Source: Candidatus Bathyarchaeota archaeon A05DMB-5 | GTDB lineage: Archaea; Thermoproteota; Bathyarchaeia; Bathyarchaeales; Bathycorpusculaceae | Length of the DNA: 64,000 nt | Reading direction: 5' to 3' | NCBI GenBank assembly: GCA_019685655.1 | Contig: JABFQP010000002.1 | Coordinates: 124,001-188,000, forward strand | Shown here: in pieces, positions 25,816 to 35,154 of the stretch | How the letters are laid out: every line of letters starts with the position of its first letter | Numbering within the stretch: position 1 is the stretch's first letter | The notes under the pieces: model-generated | What the model was told of the DNA's origin: nothing | Databases searched by the model: none | Seen by the model: the letters and a program-made list of their open reading frames with translations, nothing else | Translations under genes and position numbers: made by a program

Positions 25816-26044
25816 GAAGTTGTCCTCGGCTTCTACCAAGATTTGGATATTTAGATCATTGCTTGTATTTTAGATTATTTAAAAAGACAGTGATTTATCT
25901 TTAACTATTAGATCTAATAGCAAAAATGGCTTGTAGCAACATCTATCACGGATTCCATGCGGCTTAACCTTATATTCTTAAATAGTTTCTTTGATTTTAT
26001 TGCTTGACTTGCTCAAATATAACGCGTGGCGTGCATAATCGGTG

Positions 26045-27079
26045 ATGACTTTAGAAAAAGCTACTAGCATTATGGTCCGTTCTCTAACACCTAACAGACC
26101 ATATCATGTGCAATGGATGATCACGAGAAAATGTAATTACCGCTGTAAAGGATGCAATGTTTGGCGAGAACAAGACAATAGAGAATTGCCGACTGAAAAA
26201 GTAAAAGCGGGATTAGACATTCTCCGCAAACTTGGAGTAATGGAAGTTGTGTTATCTGGCGGAAACCCACTTTTACGGGAAGACATAGACGAAATCATAG
26301 AATACGCCTCCAAATTCTTCATCACAACAGTTTACGATAATGGAAGCATGGCTGCAAAAAAAATTGACGCTTTGCGACATGCTGATTTCGTTGCAATCTC
26401 AATTGACAGCTTACACCCAGAAAAAAACGACTATGTCAGAGGCGTAAGAAATGCGTGGAAAAATGCGGTGGAAGCCGTTGAAAAACTTCAAGAAGAAGGC
26501 ATTTCCGTCAGTGTTTCGCCAACTATTTCACAATTTAATTTATACGAAATTTTAGATTTCACAAACTACTTTCTCAACAGAAATATTCCAGTTTGGTATT
26601 GCTTGTACTCCTACGATTTCTCCATCGACCCTGACCAAATCTTTAAAATAGGCAAGAAAAACGATGAATTCGCAATTGTTGACAACAAAGCAATGGTTGA
26701 CCTTTGCGATTCTCTTTTGGCATTGAAGAAGAAAAACAGCAGAGTTTTTATGACCTCTAAATTGCTGGCCGCTATAAAGAATCTTTACTTGACAGGAGAA
26801 AGAACATGGAAGTGTCGTGCACTACAGAATTTTTTTGTGATAGATCATCTTGGCAGAGTTGCCGGATGTCACTTGCATAATCCAGTGGCGTCCATATTTG
26901 ACTTGCCAGACGCATGGAACAGCCCAAAATTTGAGAACCTACGGAGAATATACAGCAACTGCAATAGCTGCACTTATATGTGCTATATTTTCTATTCTAT
27001 CCACGGAAGCGTTGCGGGTAACCTCCGAATTGTTAAGGAGCAATGGAAAAACGCCGGTCGCTTCTTAAAGAAAAAGTAA
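26045..27079 (+). CDS. Radical SAM protein with C-terminal cysteine (SPASM-like) region
   Basis: A 344-residue radical SAM enzyme. The cluster motif CNYRCKGC is near residue 30, followed by the SAM-binding GG-like VVLSGGNPLLR. The C-terminus has further cysteines (KCRALQNFF...AGCHLHNP and CNSCTYMC), suggesting an auxiliary Fe-S cluster as in SPASM or PqqE/MoaA-like peptide- or sugar-modifying enzymes. It lies between glycosyltransferase genes, so a role in cell-envelope glycan or modified-peptide synthesis is possible. The substrate is unknown. A GTG lies one codon upstream of the ATG. Confidence 0.85.
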   Translation: MTLEKATSIMVRSLTPNRPYHVQWMITRKCNYRCKGCNVWREQDNRELPTEKVKAGLDILRKLGVMEVVLSGGNPLLREDIDEIIEYASKFFITTVYDNGSMAAKKIDALRHADFVAISIDSLHPEKNDYVRGVRNAWKNAVEAVEKLQEEGISVSVSPTISQFNLYEILDFTNYFLNRNIPVWYCLYSYDFSIDPDQIFKIGKKNDEFAIVDNKAMVDLCDSLLALKKKNSRVFMTSKLLAAIKNLYLTGERTWKCRALQNFFVIDHLGRVAGCHLHNPVASIFDLPDAWNSPKFENLRRIYSNCNSCTYMCYIFYSIHGSVAGNLRIVKEQWKNAGRFLKKK

Positions 27080-27081
27080 TC

Positions 27082-27357
27082 TTATGTCTCTAAATTTGGC
27101 AAAATAGCGATAATTTCAGTTATTTTCTTGGCAATTGCTTGATCTAATCCGAATTTTTCTTCTTCCATGCTTTGTAAAGGAAGAATCTTCTTTTTCGGTA
27201 GATACTGCATAATGATTATGTCATTCATTATTATTCTTGGTCCCGCATCTTTTGGTTTTTTCAGTTCAAAAAGCGCAGGTAATAGCATGATAATTATGAA
27301 AATGATAACTCCGGAAAACAATAAGATAAATGTGATCGAAGTCTGATTCAGAATCAT
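27082..27357 (-). CDS. Small single-pass membrane protein, unknown
   Basis: A 91-residue protein with one N-terminal membrane helix (ITFILLFSGVIIFIIIMLLPALF) and a cytoplasmic-looking basic/acidic tail. No family is recognised. Start ATG 27357. It converges with the radical SAM gene 2 bases away and lies downstream of the glycosyltransferase block. Confidence 0.5.
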   Translation of the reverse strand: MILNQTSITFILLFSGVIIFIIIMLLPALFELKKPKDAGPRIIMNDIIIMQYLPKKKILPLQSMEEEKFGLDQAIAKKITEIIAILPNLET

Positions 27358-27662
27358 TGTTACCTCTAAAACTAATCCTCGCAGTTTGTATTAAAATCTT
27401 TTCAAAATTGCAGATTATCGTTACTTGAATCCTTTGTCATGTTTGCTTTTAAGAAAATGCTTCAATGTCTTCTAAAAAACATTCTTTCCATAAGAGTCTC
27501 AATGCTTCAGAAACTTGCTTTTCTTTAACGCTGTCATCCTCGATGTTGAAAATTTCCATGCTGATGATGTTGTTACATACGTTCAATTTAAAAGAGTTGC
27601 GGAACAGAATCAAGAGAAAATGTATGCATTACAGTTTTTGTTTGCCAGTTTCTTTGAAGTGA
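27358..27662. other. AT-rich intergenic stretch, no convincing gene
   Basis: About 300 bases between two minus-strand genes. On the minus strand a frame of some 54 codons with a Glu- and Leu-rich end (LLWKECFLEDIEAF) can be read, but it has no ribosome site and may be a gene remnant. The plus-strand frame here looks like noise. I see no repeat or RNA gene. Confidence 0.5.
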
Positions 27663-28946
27663 TTACTTTATGAGGTAGCAATCGCCATTTCCTGTGTGGT
27701 TTGTTCTTTCCCAGTGATTAGTGTTTTTCCTAGTGATTTTTGATATTAGCAAGTCGATGAAAGCTTTCGTGCATATGAGGATGTTATACAGAAAAGTGAA
27801 AATCAGTAGCGGAATCAATCGGTTGGCTCTTGTTCTACCATCCAAATATGCGCCGGCGCCTACCTCAAAAAATGGCGCGAAATTTCCGCCCAAGCTATAA
27901 AGTGCGATTGGCATAAGCGCCCATTGCACGCTAAGTCCTTGGGAACATTTAACGAAGAAAAGCGGAATTCCTATGACCCACGAAAGCAAAACCCAAACTG
28001 GCATGAAATAAACATTCAACAAAAGTAAACCATCAATCTTCTCTCTAACCCTTAATTTATCGCTTCTTAACACGCTAAGCCAATGTTTGAAAAAACACTG
28101 CATGTGCCCCTTTGCCCATCTATACCTCTGCTTCCAGTAATCACGCCAGTTTTCAACTGCTTCTTCGTAACATTCAGCGTCATTCACATAGTAAACTTTG
28201 TAGCCGGAAAGATAAGCGCAAAAAGTCAAATCTGTGTCTTCAGCTAAGACGGATTCGTCCCACCCGCCTAAACGTTCTAAGAGGCTACGGCGGAAACCGC
28301 CTACTGTGCCTCCGAATTGTGGTATTAGTCCAAGGTTGTGGCGGGCTTGTTGGTCTATGCGGTATCCACCTATTCTTTCTAAAGCCACGAGTCTTGTTAC
28401 CAGATTTTGGGGCTCGTTCAACACTGTGACTCTGCCTTGCACTGCTCCAACTTTTGGGTCAGAGAAAACGCTTGCAAGTTTTTCTATGATGTCTCTTTGT
28501 GGATAGTAGTCTGCATCGAAGCAAAGTACAATTTCGTTTTTTGCATGCTTAAGCCCAACGTTTAGAGCTGACGGTTTTCCACGTCCTCCTTCCTCTTTTT
28601 TTCGATGTATAACTTCAATGTAGCTATAGGCTTTTGAGTAATCATCCGCTATTCTTCCAGTTTTGTCTGCTGAGGCATCATCAATAACTATTACTTGCAT
28701 CTTATCTTTTGGATAGGTTAGTTCAGTTACTCTCTGAAGTAGCCTTCCAATCACTTTTTCTTCATTGCGTGCAGGGATTAGAATCGACACGCTAGGCTGG
28801 TGCGCGATGTTTTCTATAGTAGTGGAGTTTCTTGGTTTTTGAGCACTCTTGAGAACTGCAAAGGTGAAAATATAATGTCGAATAAGGTAAGTTACCATTA
28901 TAGCTGCCAACAGAAGAAAAAATGAGTCTACAATTGCGATTATCAA
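27663..28946 (-). CDS. Membrane-embedded processive family 2 glycosyltransferase
   Basis: A 427-residue enzyme of the cellulose/hyaluronan/N-acetylglucosamine synthase class. An N-terminal helix (1-25) is followed by the GT-A domain with PSVSILIPARNEEKVIGRLL, VIDDASADKTG, CFDADYYP, LAEDTDLTFCAYL and QRYRWAKGHMQ (the Q-x-x-R-W motif). Three or four C-terminal membrane helices follow. It should polymerise or transfer a sugar from a nucleotide donor across or at the membrane. It starts 4 bases after the end of the small membrane gene. Confidence 0.88.
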   Translation of the reverse strand: MIIAIVDSFFLLLAAIMVTYLIRHYIFTFAVLKSAQKPRNSTTIENIAHQPSVSILIPARNEEKVIGRLLQRVTELTYPKDKMQVIVIDDASADKTGRIADDYSKAYSYIEVIHRKKEEGGRGKPSALNVGLKHAKNEIVLCFDADYYPQRDIIEKLASVFSDPKVGAVQGRVTVLNEPQNLVTRLVALERIGGYRIDQQARHNLGLIPQFGGTVGGFRRSLLERLGGWDESVLAEDTDLTFCAYLSGYKVYYVNDAECYEEAVENWRDYWKQRYRWAKGHMQCFFKHWLSVLRSDKLRVREKIDGLLLLNVYFMPVWVLLSWVIGIPLFFVKCSQGLSVQWALMPIALYSLGGNFAPFFEVGAGAYLDGRTRANRLIPLLIFTFLYNILICTKAFIDLLISKITRKNTNHWERTNHTGNGDCYLIK

Positions 28947-28949
28947 AGT

Positions 28950-29333
28950 TTAAACCTCTTGCTTAGAAGTGCTTAGAAACGTCAAGCTCATTGACCAAAA
29001 TGAAACCATCCATAACGCGTTCAAAAAAGGATTCAAAATGATGTATAGACTTTTAAGGAAATCACCAAAGCAAAAAGCAGAGACTGTGACGAGTAAAAAG
29101 AAAATATAGTTCCAGACGAAGCAAATGACATTACCGATTGCAAGAATACAAAATTTTCTTTCCAATGTCCCAGATAATGGAAAAATCAGGGAGACAAAAA
29201 GAAAATTGAATATCGCCAAGGTAAAAGCAGATTCGGCATTAATGCACGAAGAAAAGAAAAATAGACAAGAAACTATTGCACTTGCTAAAATTCCGAAGAC
29301 AACGTGATTTAGCCTCAATTTGCTTTCGCTCAT
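28950..29333 (-). CDS. Small four-helix membrane protein, unknown
   Basis: A 127-residue hydrophobic protein with about four membrane helices (FGILASAIVSCLFFFSSCI, FTLAIFNFLFVSLIFPL, CILAIGNVICFVWNYIFFLLVTV, LNPFLNALWMVSFWSMSL). It ends 3 bases before the glycosyltransferase start, so they are likely co-expressed, and it may be a small partner protein. No family is recognised. Confidence 0.6.
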   Translation of the reverse strand: MSESKLRLNHVVFGILASAIVSCLFFFSSCINAESAFTLAIFNFLFVSLIFPLSGTLERKFCILAIGNVICFVWNYIFFLLVTVSAFCFGDFLKSLYIILNPFLNALWMVSFWSMSLTFLSTSKQEV

Positions 29334-29487
29334 CCTTACTCACTTTTGCACGGGCAAATTGAAAGTTAATTATAGAAAAATAATCTAGAAGATAATTCTA
29401 GAACCTTTTTAAAATTTGCGCAAAAACCCGCCAACCAGAAAATAATAGGACAAAACCTTTGCTTTTACCTACGACAAAAATGGAGTA

Positions 29488-30108
29488 TCAGAAACTCTTG
29501 TTGTTCTCTAATTGCCAGAGATTGTCAATTACCATACACAAGACTTCAAACACTTCATCCGCATCCAGGTGTTCAGTATCCAAAATTACATGGAAAGGAC
29601 GAAAATCGTCTCCAAGTTTAAAACCATAAAGCTTTTCATAAATAGCCTTTGTACCTCTCTCTTTAATTCGCAACGCCTTTAAGGCTTCCTTAACACTTAT
29701 CTGGTCTCTTTTCGCTATTCTTTCCGCGCGCTTTTCAGGAGAAGCCTCTAACCATATTTTAAAACCTTTCTTAACAAGCCAAGGCATCGTCCAACTATCC
29801 AAAATTACATTCCCTTGTTTTGCTAGTTCCAAAAGTTTCTCGTCAACCGCCTTGTCAAACTTCAAATTTTTCTCTCTTCTTTCTAAAAAGCGCAATCCCT
29901 CTCTACTTTCCCACCAACCATGTTTCAAAATTCGGTAGCCTTCTTCCTCTGCAAGAATTTTTAGTGCGTCCCCGCCAGAATAATATTTTAGTCCATATTT
30001 TTCAGCAAGCTTTTTTGCTAATGTGCTTTTTCCGCTTCCAGCCATTCCGCTAATGCAAAGAACTATGGATTTCCCGCTTTTCTTCTTTAGTTTTTTGTTT
30101 GCGGTCAT
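29488..30108 (-). CDS. cmk: Cytidylate kinase, archaeal type
   Basis: A 206-residue P-loop kinase phosphorylating CMP/dCMP. The Walker A GMAGSGKSTLAKKLAE is at residues 21-36, then SGGDALKILAEEEG, DSWTMPWLVKKGFKIWLEASPEKRAERIAKRD for nucleotide binding. It is the last gene of the ribosomal operon, its usual archaeal place after L34e. The next usual genes, L14e and cbf5, are not here. Confidence 0.92.
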   Translation of the reverse strand: MTANKKLKKKSGKSIVLCISGMAGSGKSTLAKKLAEKYGLKYYSGGDALKILAEEEGYRILKHGWWESREGLRFLERREKNLKFDKAVDEKLLELAKQGNVILDSWTMPWLVKKGFKIWLEASPEKRAERIAKRDQISVKEALKALRIKERGTKAIYEKLYGFKLGDDFRPFHVILDTEHLDADEVFEVLCMVIDNLWQLENNKSF

Positions 30109-30129
30109 TGTTATTCTCCAGAAATTGTG

Positions 30130-30399
30130 TTAGACAGTTCTTGCAAATTGTCTTATAGCCTTTTTTACACAGTTAGCGCATACTTGTCCGCCGTAGAACC
30201 GCCAGATTCTTCTTTTGCTTCTGTTAAGTTTTCTTATTTCCACAGTTGTCATCCGTGATATTCCATCTAAAGGTCGGCTACATATAAAGCATAATGCTAC
30301 AGAAGGAACCCTCTTTTTGTAGTGAATTCTACTTTTACCACCAGGTAACGTCACCTTGAATTGCTTTTCGCCTCTCGTACGCAAATGAGGTTGAGGCAT
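30130..30399 (-). CDS. rpl34e: Ribosomal protein L34e
   Basis: An 89-residue basic large-subunit protein. It begins PQPHLRTRGEKQFKVTLPGGKSRIHYKKR, the L34e start, and has a zinc-type site formed by CFICSRP near residue 40 and CANC near the C-terminus. It sits between EMC3/DUF106 and cmk, its standard archaeal position. Confidence 0.95.
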   Translation of the reverse strand: MPQPHLRTRGEKQFKVTLPGGKSRIHYKKRVPSVALCFICSRPLDGISRMTTVEIRKLNRSKRRIWRFYGGQVCANCVKKAIRQFARTV

Positions 30400-30412
30400 A
30401 ACTCGTCACTCT

Positions 30413-30886
30413 CTATTCTATAGGCATGATGCCTAGAACACGCGAAAAAATAGTTCCAAAAGCAAAGGAACATATAAAGTACCACCAAAACAGATCTATC
30501 TTACCAATGCCGGGGATTATTGCGATGGCATTACCAGCATATGCCGGACCTAGCACGAACAACCAAATGAAGATGTAAGAGAATGAAAGAAGAAAAAGGA
30601 TCAGCTGAGGTCTGGCCATTTTTTTCTGCATGCTAAGGATTTCTGATTCTTTCTTTTTCAATTTCTCAAGTAATTTCTTATCCTTTGTTCGGAATGCTTG
30701 CGTGCTCAAAGCACGATGCTCCGCTATTTCTTTCTGCATCATTCGATATTGTTCCCAACCAACAAGTTTGGCTATGAGAAGACGGTTAACGGATGAGCTG
30801 AGAAGTGAAATGGTTACACAAACAAACATAATTATTATTGTGGCTCCAGGCGCTTCCGGCATCAACAACCACTCAATGAAGTTCAT
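30413..30886 (-). CDS. EMC3/TMCO1-type (DUF106) membrane insertase
   Basis: A 157-residue protein of the Oxa1 superfamily, implicated in membrane-protein insertion beside SecY. It has an N-terminal helix (ATIIIMFVCVTISLLSSSVNRLLIAKLVG), a charged coiled-coil hairpin (QYRMMQKEIAEHRALSTQAFRTKDKKLLEKLKKKE) and two further helices. Its position directly downstream of secY fits that role. Adenylate kinase, usual between secY and this gene, is missing. Confidence 0.88.
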   Translation of the reverse strand: MNFIEWLLMPEAPGATIIIMFVCVTISLLSSSVNRLLIAKLVGWEQYRMMQKEIAEHRALSTQAFRTKDKKLLEKLKKKESEILSMQKKMARPQLILFLLSFSYIFIWLFVLGPAYAGNAIAIIPGIGKIDLFWWYFICSFAFGTIFSRVLGIMPIE

Positions 30887-31006
30887 CCGTCACCCTCCAC
30901 ATTCATTAGATTCCGCAGTCACTTCTTTTGTTCGTCTTTTTCGTTAATAACTATTTTTATCAAATCGCTTAAAAGAAACATTAGAGTCATCATGCCACTA
31001 GCCGAT

Positions 31007-32422
31007 TTATTCACCAAAGATTCGTCTAAAGGCAGGATACATTTCTGAAGCTCTTTCCTGCATCAATATTTCATAATACTGGTAGATTATGCCCACTGAA
31101 AGCAGAATACCCATTCCAGAACCAAAAACTCCAAAGAAGTCTGTAATGCCGGCGATTAATCCTACAATTATTCCACCCAGAACAGTTACTGTTGGAATAT
31201 AGCGCTTAAGAATAGACTCTACAGCTTTTCCCGAGCGTCTGTATCCAGGAATCTGCATGCCCGCATCAACAAGCTGCTTAGACACAGTGGATGGCCCTAA
31301 CCCGCCAACTTCAAGCCACGTAAGCGAGAAGATAATACAAAAAGCAACAAGAATCCCAAGATACCCCATAGCCCTGAGGGGGTCTGCCATGACTTGATCT
31401 AAACTGCGAGGCGCAGTAACATAATATACAAGACCGCCGGATGGTTGAGGTCTGCCATTTGCATCTCTAGTAAACGTTCCCAAGAGATTAATCACGGGGT
31501 TGAGGTTGTACGGATTAAGCATGCTATAAAAGATCTGCGAAAACAGATATATGTTTGCGAAAAGGGCGGATGCAAAAATTACTGGAAGGTTAGATACGTA
31601 GAGCAGTTTTATTGGATATCGGCTACGGAAGCCACGATAGCCAGCGTACGATAAAGGAAGCTCAACTCTTACTCCTTCCATATAAATTATGACTAGAAAA
31701 GCCGCAATTGTAGCTATGAAACCGATTATGGAGGGATTTCCTCCCCTAATTAAGAGACCTTCTACTGATTGTCCGCTTGCCAAAGTTTGTGTGAGGGCTA
31801 CGAAGAAACCGCGAGCACCAAATTGGTCAAATTGTGTTAACGCAAAGCTGTCCCAGAATATTTGCTGGGCCACCCCGGCCATTATGAAAAGGCTTATTCC
31901 GCTGCCGAATCCCCAGCCTTTTTGTAGAAGCTCATCTAAAAGTAGAACAATTATTCCTGCTGCTATAAGCTGCAGAAAAACTACTATAGCCACGGGTCCT
32001 TCCAAATGACCATACATTCCACCAATTATATATGCGGAAGCTTGAACGCCCGTAAGAACAATAGAAAACACTTTGCTGGCCGTGGTAAACAAGCCTCTGT
32101 CTTCTGGATTTGACATGTCACATTCTATCATGGCAGAGCCTACTAGAAGTTGCAATATCAAACCCGCCGTGACTATGGGACCTATACCGAGCTCCATAAG
32201 AGTACCACTATGAGAAGCAAAGATTACACGGAGAGCTGCAAGTTCTGGTGCTTGTCCAGAGGGAATACCATACAATGGAATTTCGGACATGACTAGGTAT
32301 ACTATTAGAACAAGCGCTGTCCAGAAAAGTTTCTCATTAAAACGCACCTTTCGCTCCGGGGCCTTAATTTCTGGAATAATCCTTGCAATTGGTTTAAAAA
32401 GGTTTAGAAATCTGCCCGCCAT
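31007..32422 (-). CDS. secY: Protein translocase subunit SecY
   Basis: The channel subunit of the Sec translocon, 471 residues, with about ten membrane helices. It has the archaeal N-terminus (FLNLFKPIARIIPEIKAPERKVRFNEKLFWTALVL), the plug region SGTLMELGIGPIVTAGLILQLLVG and a positively charged RGFRSRYPIKLLYVSNLPVIFA loop for ribosome contact. It directly follows L15 by 10 bases, as in other archaea. Confidence 0.96.
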   Translation of the reverse strand: MAGRFLNLFKPIARIIPEIKAPERKVRFNEKLFWTALVLIVYLVMSEIPLYGIPSGQAPELAALRVIFASHSGTLMELGIGPIVTAGLILQLLVGSAMIECDMSNPEDRGLFTTASKVFSIVLTGVQASAYIIGGMYGHLEGPVAIVVFLQLIAAGIIVLLLDELLQKGWGFGSGISLFIMAGVAQQIFWDSFALTQFDQFGARGFFVALTQTLASGQSVEGLLIRGGNPSIIGFIATIAAFLVIIYMEGVRVELPLSYAGYRGFRSRYPIKLLYVSNLPVIFASALFANIYLFSQIFYSMLNPYNLNPVINLLGTFTRDANGRPQPSGGLVYYVTAPRSLDQVMADPLRAMGYLGILVAFCIIFSLTWLEVGGLGPSTVSKQLVDAGMQIPGYRRSGKAVESILKRYIPTVTVLGGIIVGLIAGITDFFGVFGSGMGILLSVGIIYQYYEILMQERASEMYPAFRRIFGE

Positions 32423-32432
32423 GTACTAACAA

Positions 32433-32873
32433 CTACTCCTGTAGCTCTACAGCCTCCATTTGAACCTCTCCGCCTGCTTTCTTTATTTTTTCTGCGGCAG
32501 ATTTGGAGCAAGATGATACTTTAATAATGAGTGGCTTTGTGACTTTGCCGGTGCCGAGAAGTTTAGTGTAGCCTAGTTTTTCTAAATCTATCAAAATTTT
32601 GTCTTTTTCTTTACCAATAGAGATTCTCTCAGCTATTTCGTCGAGTTTTCCAACGTTTATTATACTTCCTTTTTGTCTGAGACTCTTAGGAGAAGTGAAC
32701 CCTTTTTTCTCGAAATAGTCTGGTTCGTATCGTATAACATATGACCAACCATGTTTGTGTCGTCCAGCTTTGCGGTAGCCTTTAGACCCAGATTTTCTAT
32801 GTTGTCCTACTCTGCCGTAGCCTTGAGTTCTGGAACCGCGTTTTTTCCTGATTTTCCTGAGTTTATGCGGCAT
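32433..32873 (-). CDS. rpl15: Ribosomal protein L15 (uL15)
   Basis: A 146-residue large-subunit protein. The basic N-terminus (MPHKLRKIRKKRGSRTQGYGRVGQHRKSGSKGYRKAGRHKHGW) and the C-terminal LLGTGKVTKPLIIKVSSCSKSAAEKIKKAGG are typical of archaeal L15. It lies between the small heat-shock gene and secY. Confidence 0.95.
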   Translation of the reverse strand: MPHKLRKIRKKRGSRTQGYGRVGQHRKSGSKGYRKAGRHKHGWSYVIRYEPDYFEKKGFTSPKSLRQKGSIINVGKLDEIAERISIGKEKDKILIDLEKLGYTKLLGTGKVTKPLIIKVSSCSKSAAEKIKKAGGEVQMEAVELQE

Positions 32874-32878
32874 TTTCT

Positions 32879-33364
32879 TTAACCAGCCAGCTTGTCTATG
32901 GTTTTTTCTTCAACATCTTTCTTCAGTCGTATTTCGAGCACGCCGTTCTTATATTTCGTGTGTATTTTGTTTGGAATCACTCTTTTAGGAAGATTTAAAC
33001 TTTTATAGTATTTGCGTTCTGGACTTTCTGCGGATAAGGTTAATTTTTGGTTTTTCACGTGAATTTTCAAGTTTTCTTTGTTGAATCCTGTGAATTCGGT
33101 GATGACGATTATTTCGTCGTTTTCTTCAAGGATGTCTATGAGAGGTTTAGGTTCTCTCCATGTTCTTTCCATGTGCACCTTAGGTATTCGAAATGTGTAG
33201 AGATGAGCTTGTCTTTTAACCTCCAAGTTTCTAATTGGAAGTAGTTGACGGGGTTTCTTGCTTCTGGTTTGATTTGCATTTTTAAGAATGTCCAGCCATT
33301 TTGAATGTTTTTTGCTTCTTCGCCATTTCGCGCTCAATCTCACTTTCTCCTCAACGGAACGCAT
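32879..33364 (-). CDS. Small heat-shock protein (Hsp20/alpha-crystallin domain) with basic N-terminal extension
   Basis: Residues about 75-155 form a compact beta-sandwich of the Hsp20/ArsA-HSP20 kind (EIIVITEFTGFNKENLKIHVKNQKLTLSAE and KRVIPNKIHTKYKNGVLEIRLKK, matching the A-x-x-x-n-GVL motif). The first 50 residues are unusually basic (AKWRRSKKHSKWLDILKNANQTRSKKPRQ), suggesting RNA or ribosome contact. It is inserted between L30 and L15, where archaeal spc operons normally have no gene. It may be a ribosome-associated chaperone. Confidence 0.82.
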   Translation of the reverse strand: MRSVEEKVRLSAKWRRSKKHSKWLDILKNANQTRSKKPRQLLPIRNLEVKRQAHLYTFRIPKVHMERTWREPKPLIDILEENDEIIVITEFTGFNKENLKIHVKNQKLTLSAESPERKYYKSLNLPKRVIPNKIHTKYKNGVLEIRLKKDVEEKTIDKLAG

Positions 33365-33409
33365 CCCAAAAGTAGCTCTAAAGTATCTATAAAATGTATC
33401 GCAAAAGGC

Positions 33410-33898
33410 TTATATCATTCTCTTTATCAGTTCGTTGATTTTTTCTCCGCGGTAGCCTAGCTCGCCACTTACCCCATAGCTTCTTTTTATTTTTCCTTTG
33501 AAGCCCTTCGTTGGTGGGTGCAGCTTAAATACTGGTTGTATATTTTGCAGCTTCCAATATTCAACGCGACAATCGAAAACTGCTTCTGCAAGTCCTTCAA
33601 GAGACTTGTAACCAGTCTTTTTCGCATATTCATCCGTTAGTTTTTTGTTTCCGAGAAGCTTTCCTTTCTCTTTCATCAGCATGTTCACAGTTTCTTGTGT
33701 GGCTTCGCCCCATGTTATGAAGTTTTGCGCGGTGGTGAGCATTCCGAGAAAGGATGGGCGGTCATCAATTAAAACTGCATAATTATTTCTTGTTAAGTGC
33801 AACATTTGAAGGGTTTCCCTAACTTCTCGTGGTGCACTGATTGTTCCGCGAATTCTCACAGCTACGATGCATTTTTGTCCATTTTTTTCTTCCACCAC
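33410..33898 (-). CDS. rpl30: Ribosomal protein L30 (uL30)
   Basis: A 162-residue archaeal/eukaryotic-type L30 (L7 in eukaryotes). The N-terminal VAVRIRGTISAPREVRETLQMLHLTRNNYAVLID and the later VFKLHPPTKGFKGKIKRSYGVSGELGYRG identify it. It begins with GTG adjacent to the S5 stop. Confidence 0.95.
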   Translation of the reverse strand: MVEEKNGQKCIVAVRIRGTISAPREVRETLQMLHLTRNNYAVLIDDRPSFLGMLTTAQNFITWGEATQETVNMLMKEKGKLLGNKKLTDEYAKKTGYKSLEGLAEAVFDCRVEYWKLQNIQPVFKLHPPTKGFKGKIKRSYGVSGELGYRGEKINELIKRMI

Positions 33899-34549
33899 TT
33901 ATTTCACCCAATCCATCGGAGTTATTAGGCTGTAAGTTTTCTTCAATGCATCAAAAACAGCATAGGCAAAAGAGGGAATAGTTCTTGTTGCACCGTAACT
34001 TCTGGTCCAACAGTCTTTTATTCCCGCTAGACTGAGAACTGTTTTCGCAACTTCACTTGCCACTAGTCCTAAGCCTCGAGGACCAGGAACAATAACTATG
34101 GTTACTGCTCCAGTTTTTCCTTTAACCTGAAAAGGTATTGAATGCGGTTTTCCACATCCGCATTCCCAGCTTCCACATCCTCTCCTAACTGGAACGAGGT
34201 TTAAGCGAGCTTGAGATGCGGCTTTTTCTATGGCAGTTCGAACTTGGCTTGCTTTTCCAGAGCCTAAACCTATGTAGCCATCTCTGTTTCCAACGGCGAC
34301 TATGGCTTTAAATCTTGATTTTTCACCAGCGTCTGTTTGTTTTTGAACTAGGTTTATGTTGATGACTTCTTCTTGCAAGTCTGGAAGTAATGCATCTACA
34401 ATTTGTGGCTCGCGGATTTGTAAGCCGCCCATAAAAACTTCTTCGATGGACGCTATTCTGCCTTCTTGAATCATTTTTCCAAGGCGAGTTTTAGGAACCC
34501 ATTGTTCAAGATTTCCTGACTGATGCCTTTCTCTTTGTCGTTGTGTCAA
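33899..34549 (-). CDS. rps5: Ribosomal protein S5 (uS5)
   Basis: A 216-residue small-subunit protein. The double-stranded RNA-binding fold carries [33 protein letters not shown] and the archaeal [20 protein letters not shown] insert. The TTG start at 34549 overlaps the L18 stop by 4 bases. Confidence 0.95.
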   Translation of the reverse strand: MTQRQRERHQSGNLEQWVPKTRLGKMIQEGRIASIEEVFMGGLQIREPQIVDALLPDLQEEVININLVQKQTDAGEKSRFKAIVAVGNRDGYIGLGSGKASQVRTAIEKAASQARLNLVPVRRGCGSWECGCGKPHSIPFQVKGKTGAVTIVIVPGPRGLGLVASEVAKTVLSLAGIKDCWTRSYGATRTIPSFAYAVFDALKKTYSLITPMDWVK

Positions 34550-35154
34550 GTCTTTTTACCTCCGCTTTTAAACGCGGCAATTATGTCCGCTTTAACTTTC
34601 GCAAAATGTTCAGGAAGTTTTTCGGGTGAAAGTTTATGTTCCAGATATTTTGAGAATTTAGCTTGGTAAATTTCTGAGTTGGATGTTAAACTTTCTGCGT
34701 ATTCTGCAATGTGTGCGCCTTTTAATCTTTTGTCGTCTGGCAATTTTTCTTCCTCGTGGGGAATGGTTATTCCAGCGTCTAGAGCTCCTTTTAGAACAGC
34801 GAAAATTCTTGCGCCCTTAGAAGGCGTGTGCAGTCCTATGTCTAAAATTGTCTCTTCTATGCCTTGTGCTTTGGCTTTCAGTCCGCAGAGAAGTCCGGTT
34901 AGATAAGCTGCGGGCAGATTTCCTCTCGGAGCTGCCCACCCGTAGTTTTTGGTTAGTTCCCTACTGTGGGCTGAAACTAGAACTTCATCACCCTTAGGTT
35001 TAGCTACGATTATCTGCGCAACCATATTTTGGAGAGCGCCACGGGCGACCAGCCGAGGCTTTCCAGAAAGGATTAGAGCTTTTCTTGTTTTGTATTCCGT
35101 TTTTCCTTCTCTTCTTCGTCTAAATGGAACGCAATAGCGTGAGTTTTTAGCCAT
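34546..35154 (-). CDS. rpl18: Ribosomal protein L18 (uL18)
   Basis: A 202-residue archaeal-type L18 (5S rRNA binding). It begins [39 protein letters not shown]. The ATG at 35154 overlaps the L19e stop by 1 base (TAATG), which I prefer to a TTG five codons upstream that lies inside L19e. Confidence 0.95.
   Translation of the reverse strand: MAKNSRYCVPFRRRREGKTEYKTRKALILSGKPRLVARGALQNMVAQIIVAKPKGDEVLVSAHSRELTKNYGWAAPRGNLPAAYLTGLLCGLKAKAQGIEETILDIGLHTPSKGARIFAVLKGALDAGITIPHEEEKLPDDKRLKGAHIAEYAESLTSNSEIYQAKFSKYLEHKLSPEKLPEHFAKVKADIIAAFKSGGKKT

Noticed and set aside
27465..27662. Plus-strand frame of 65 codons
   Set aside because: No ribosome site, no family resemblance, low-complexity composition.
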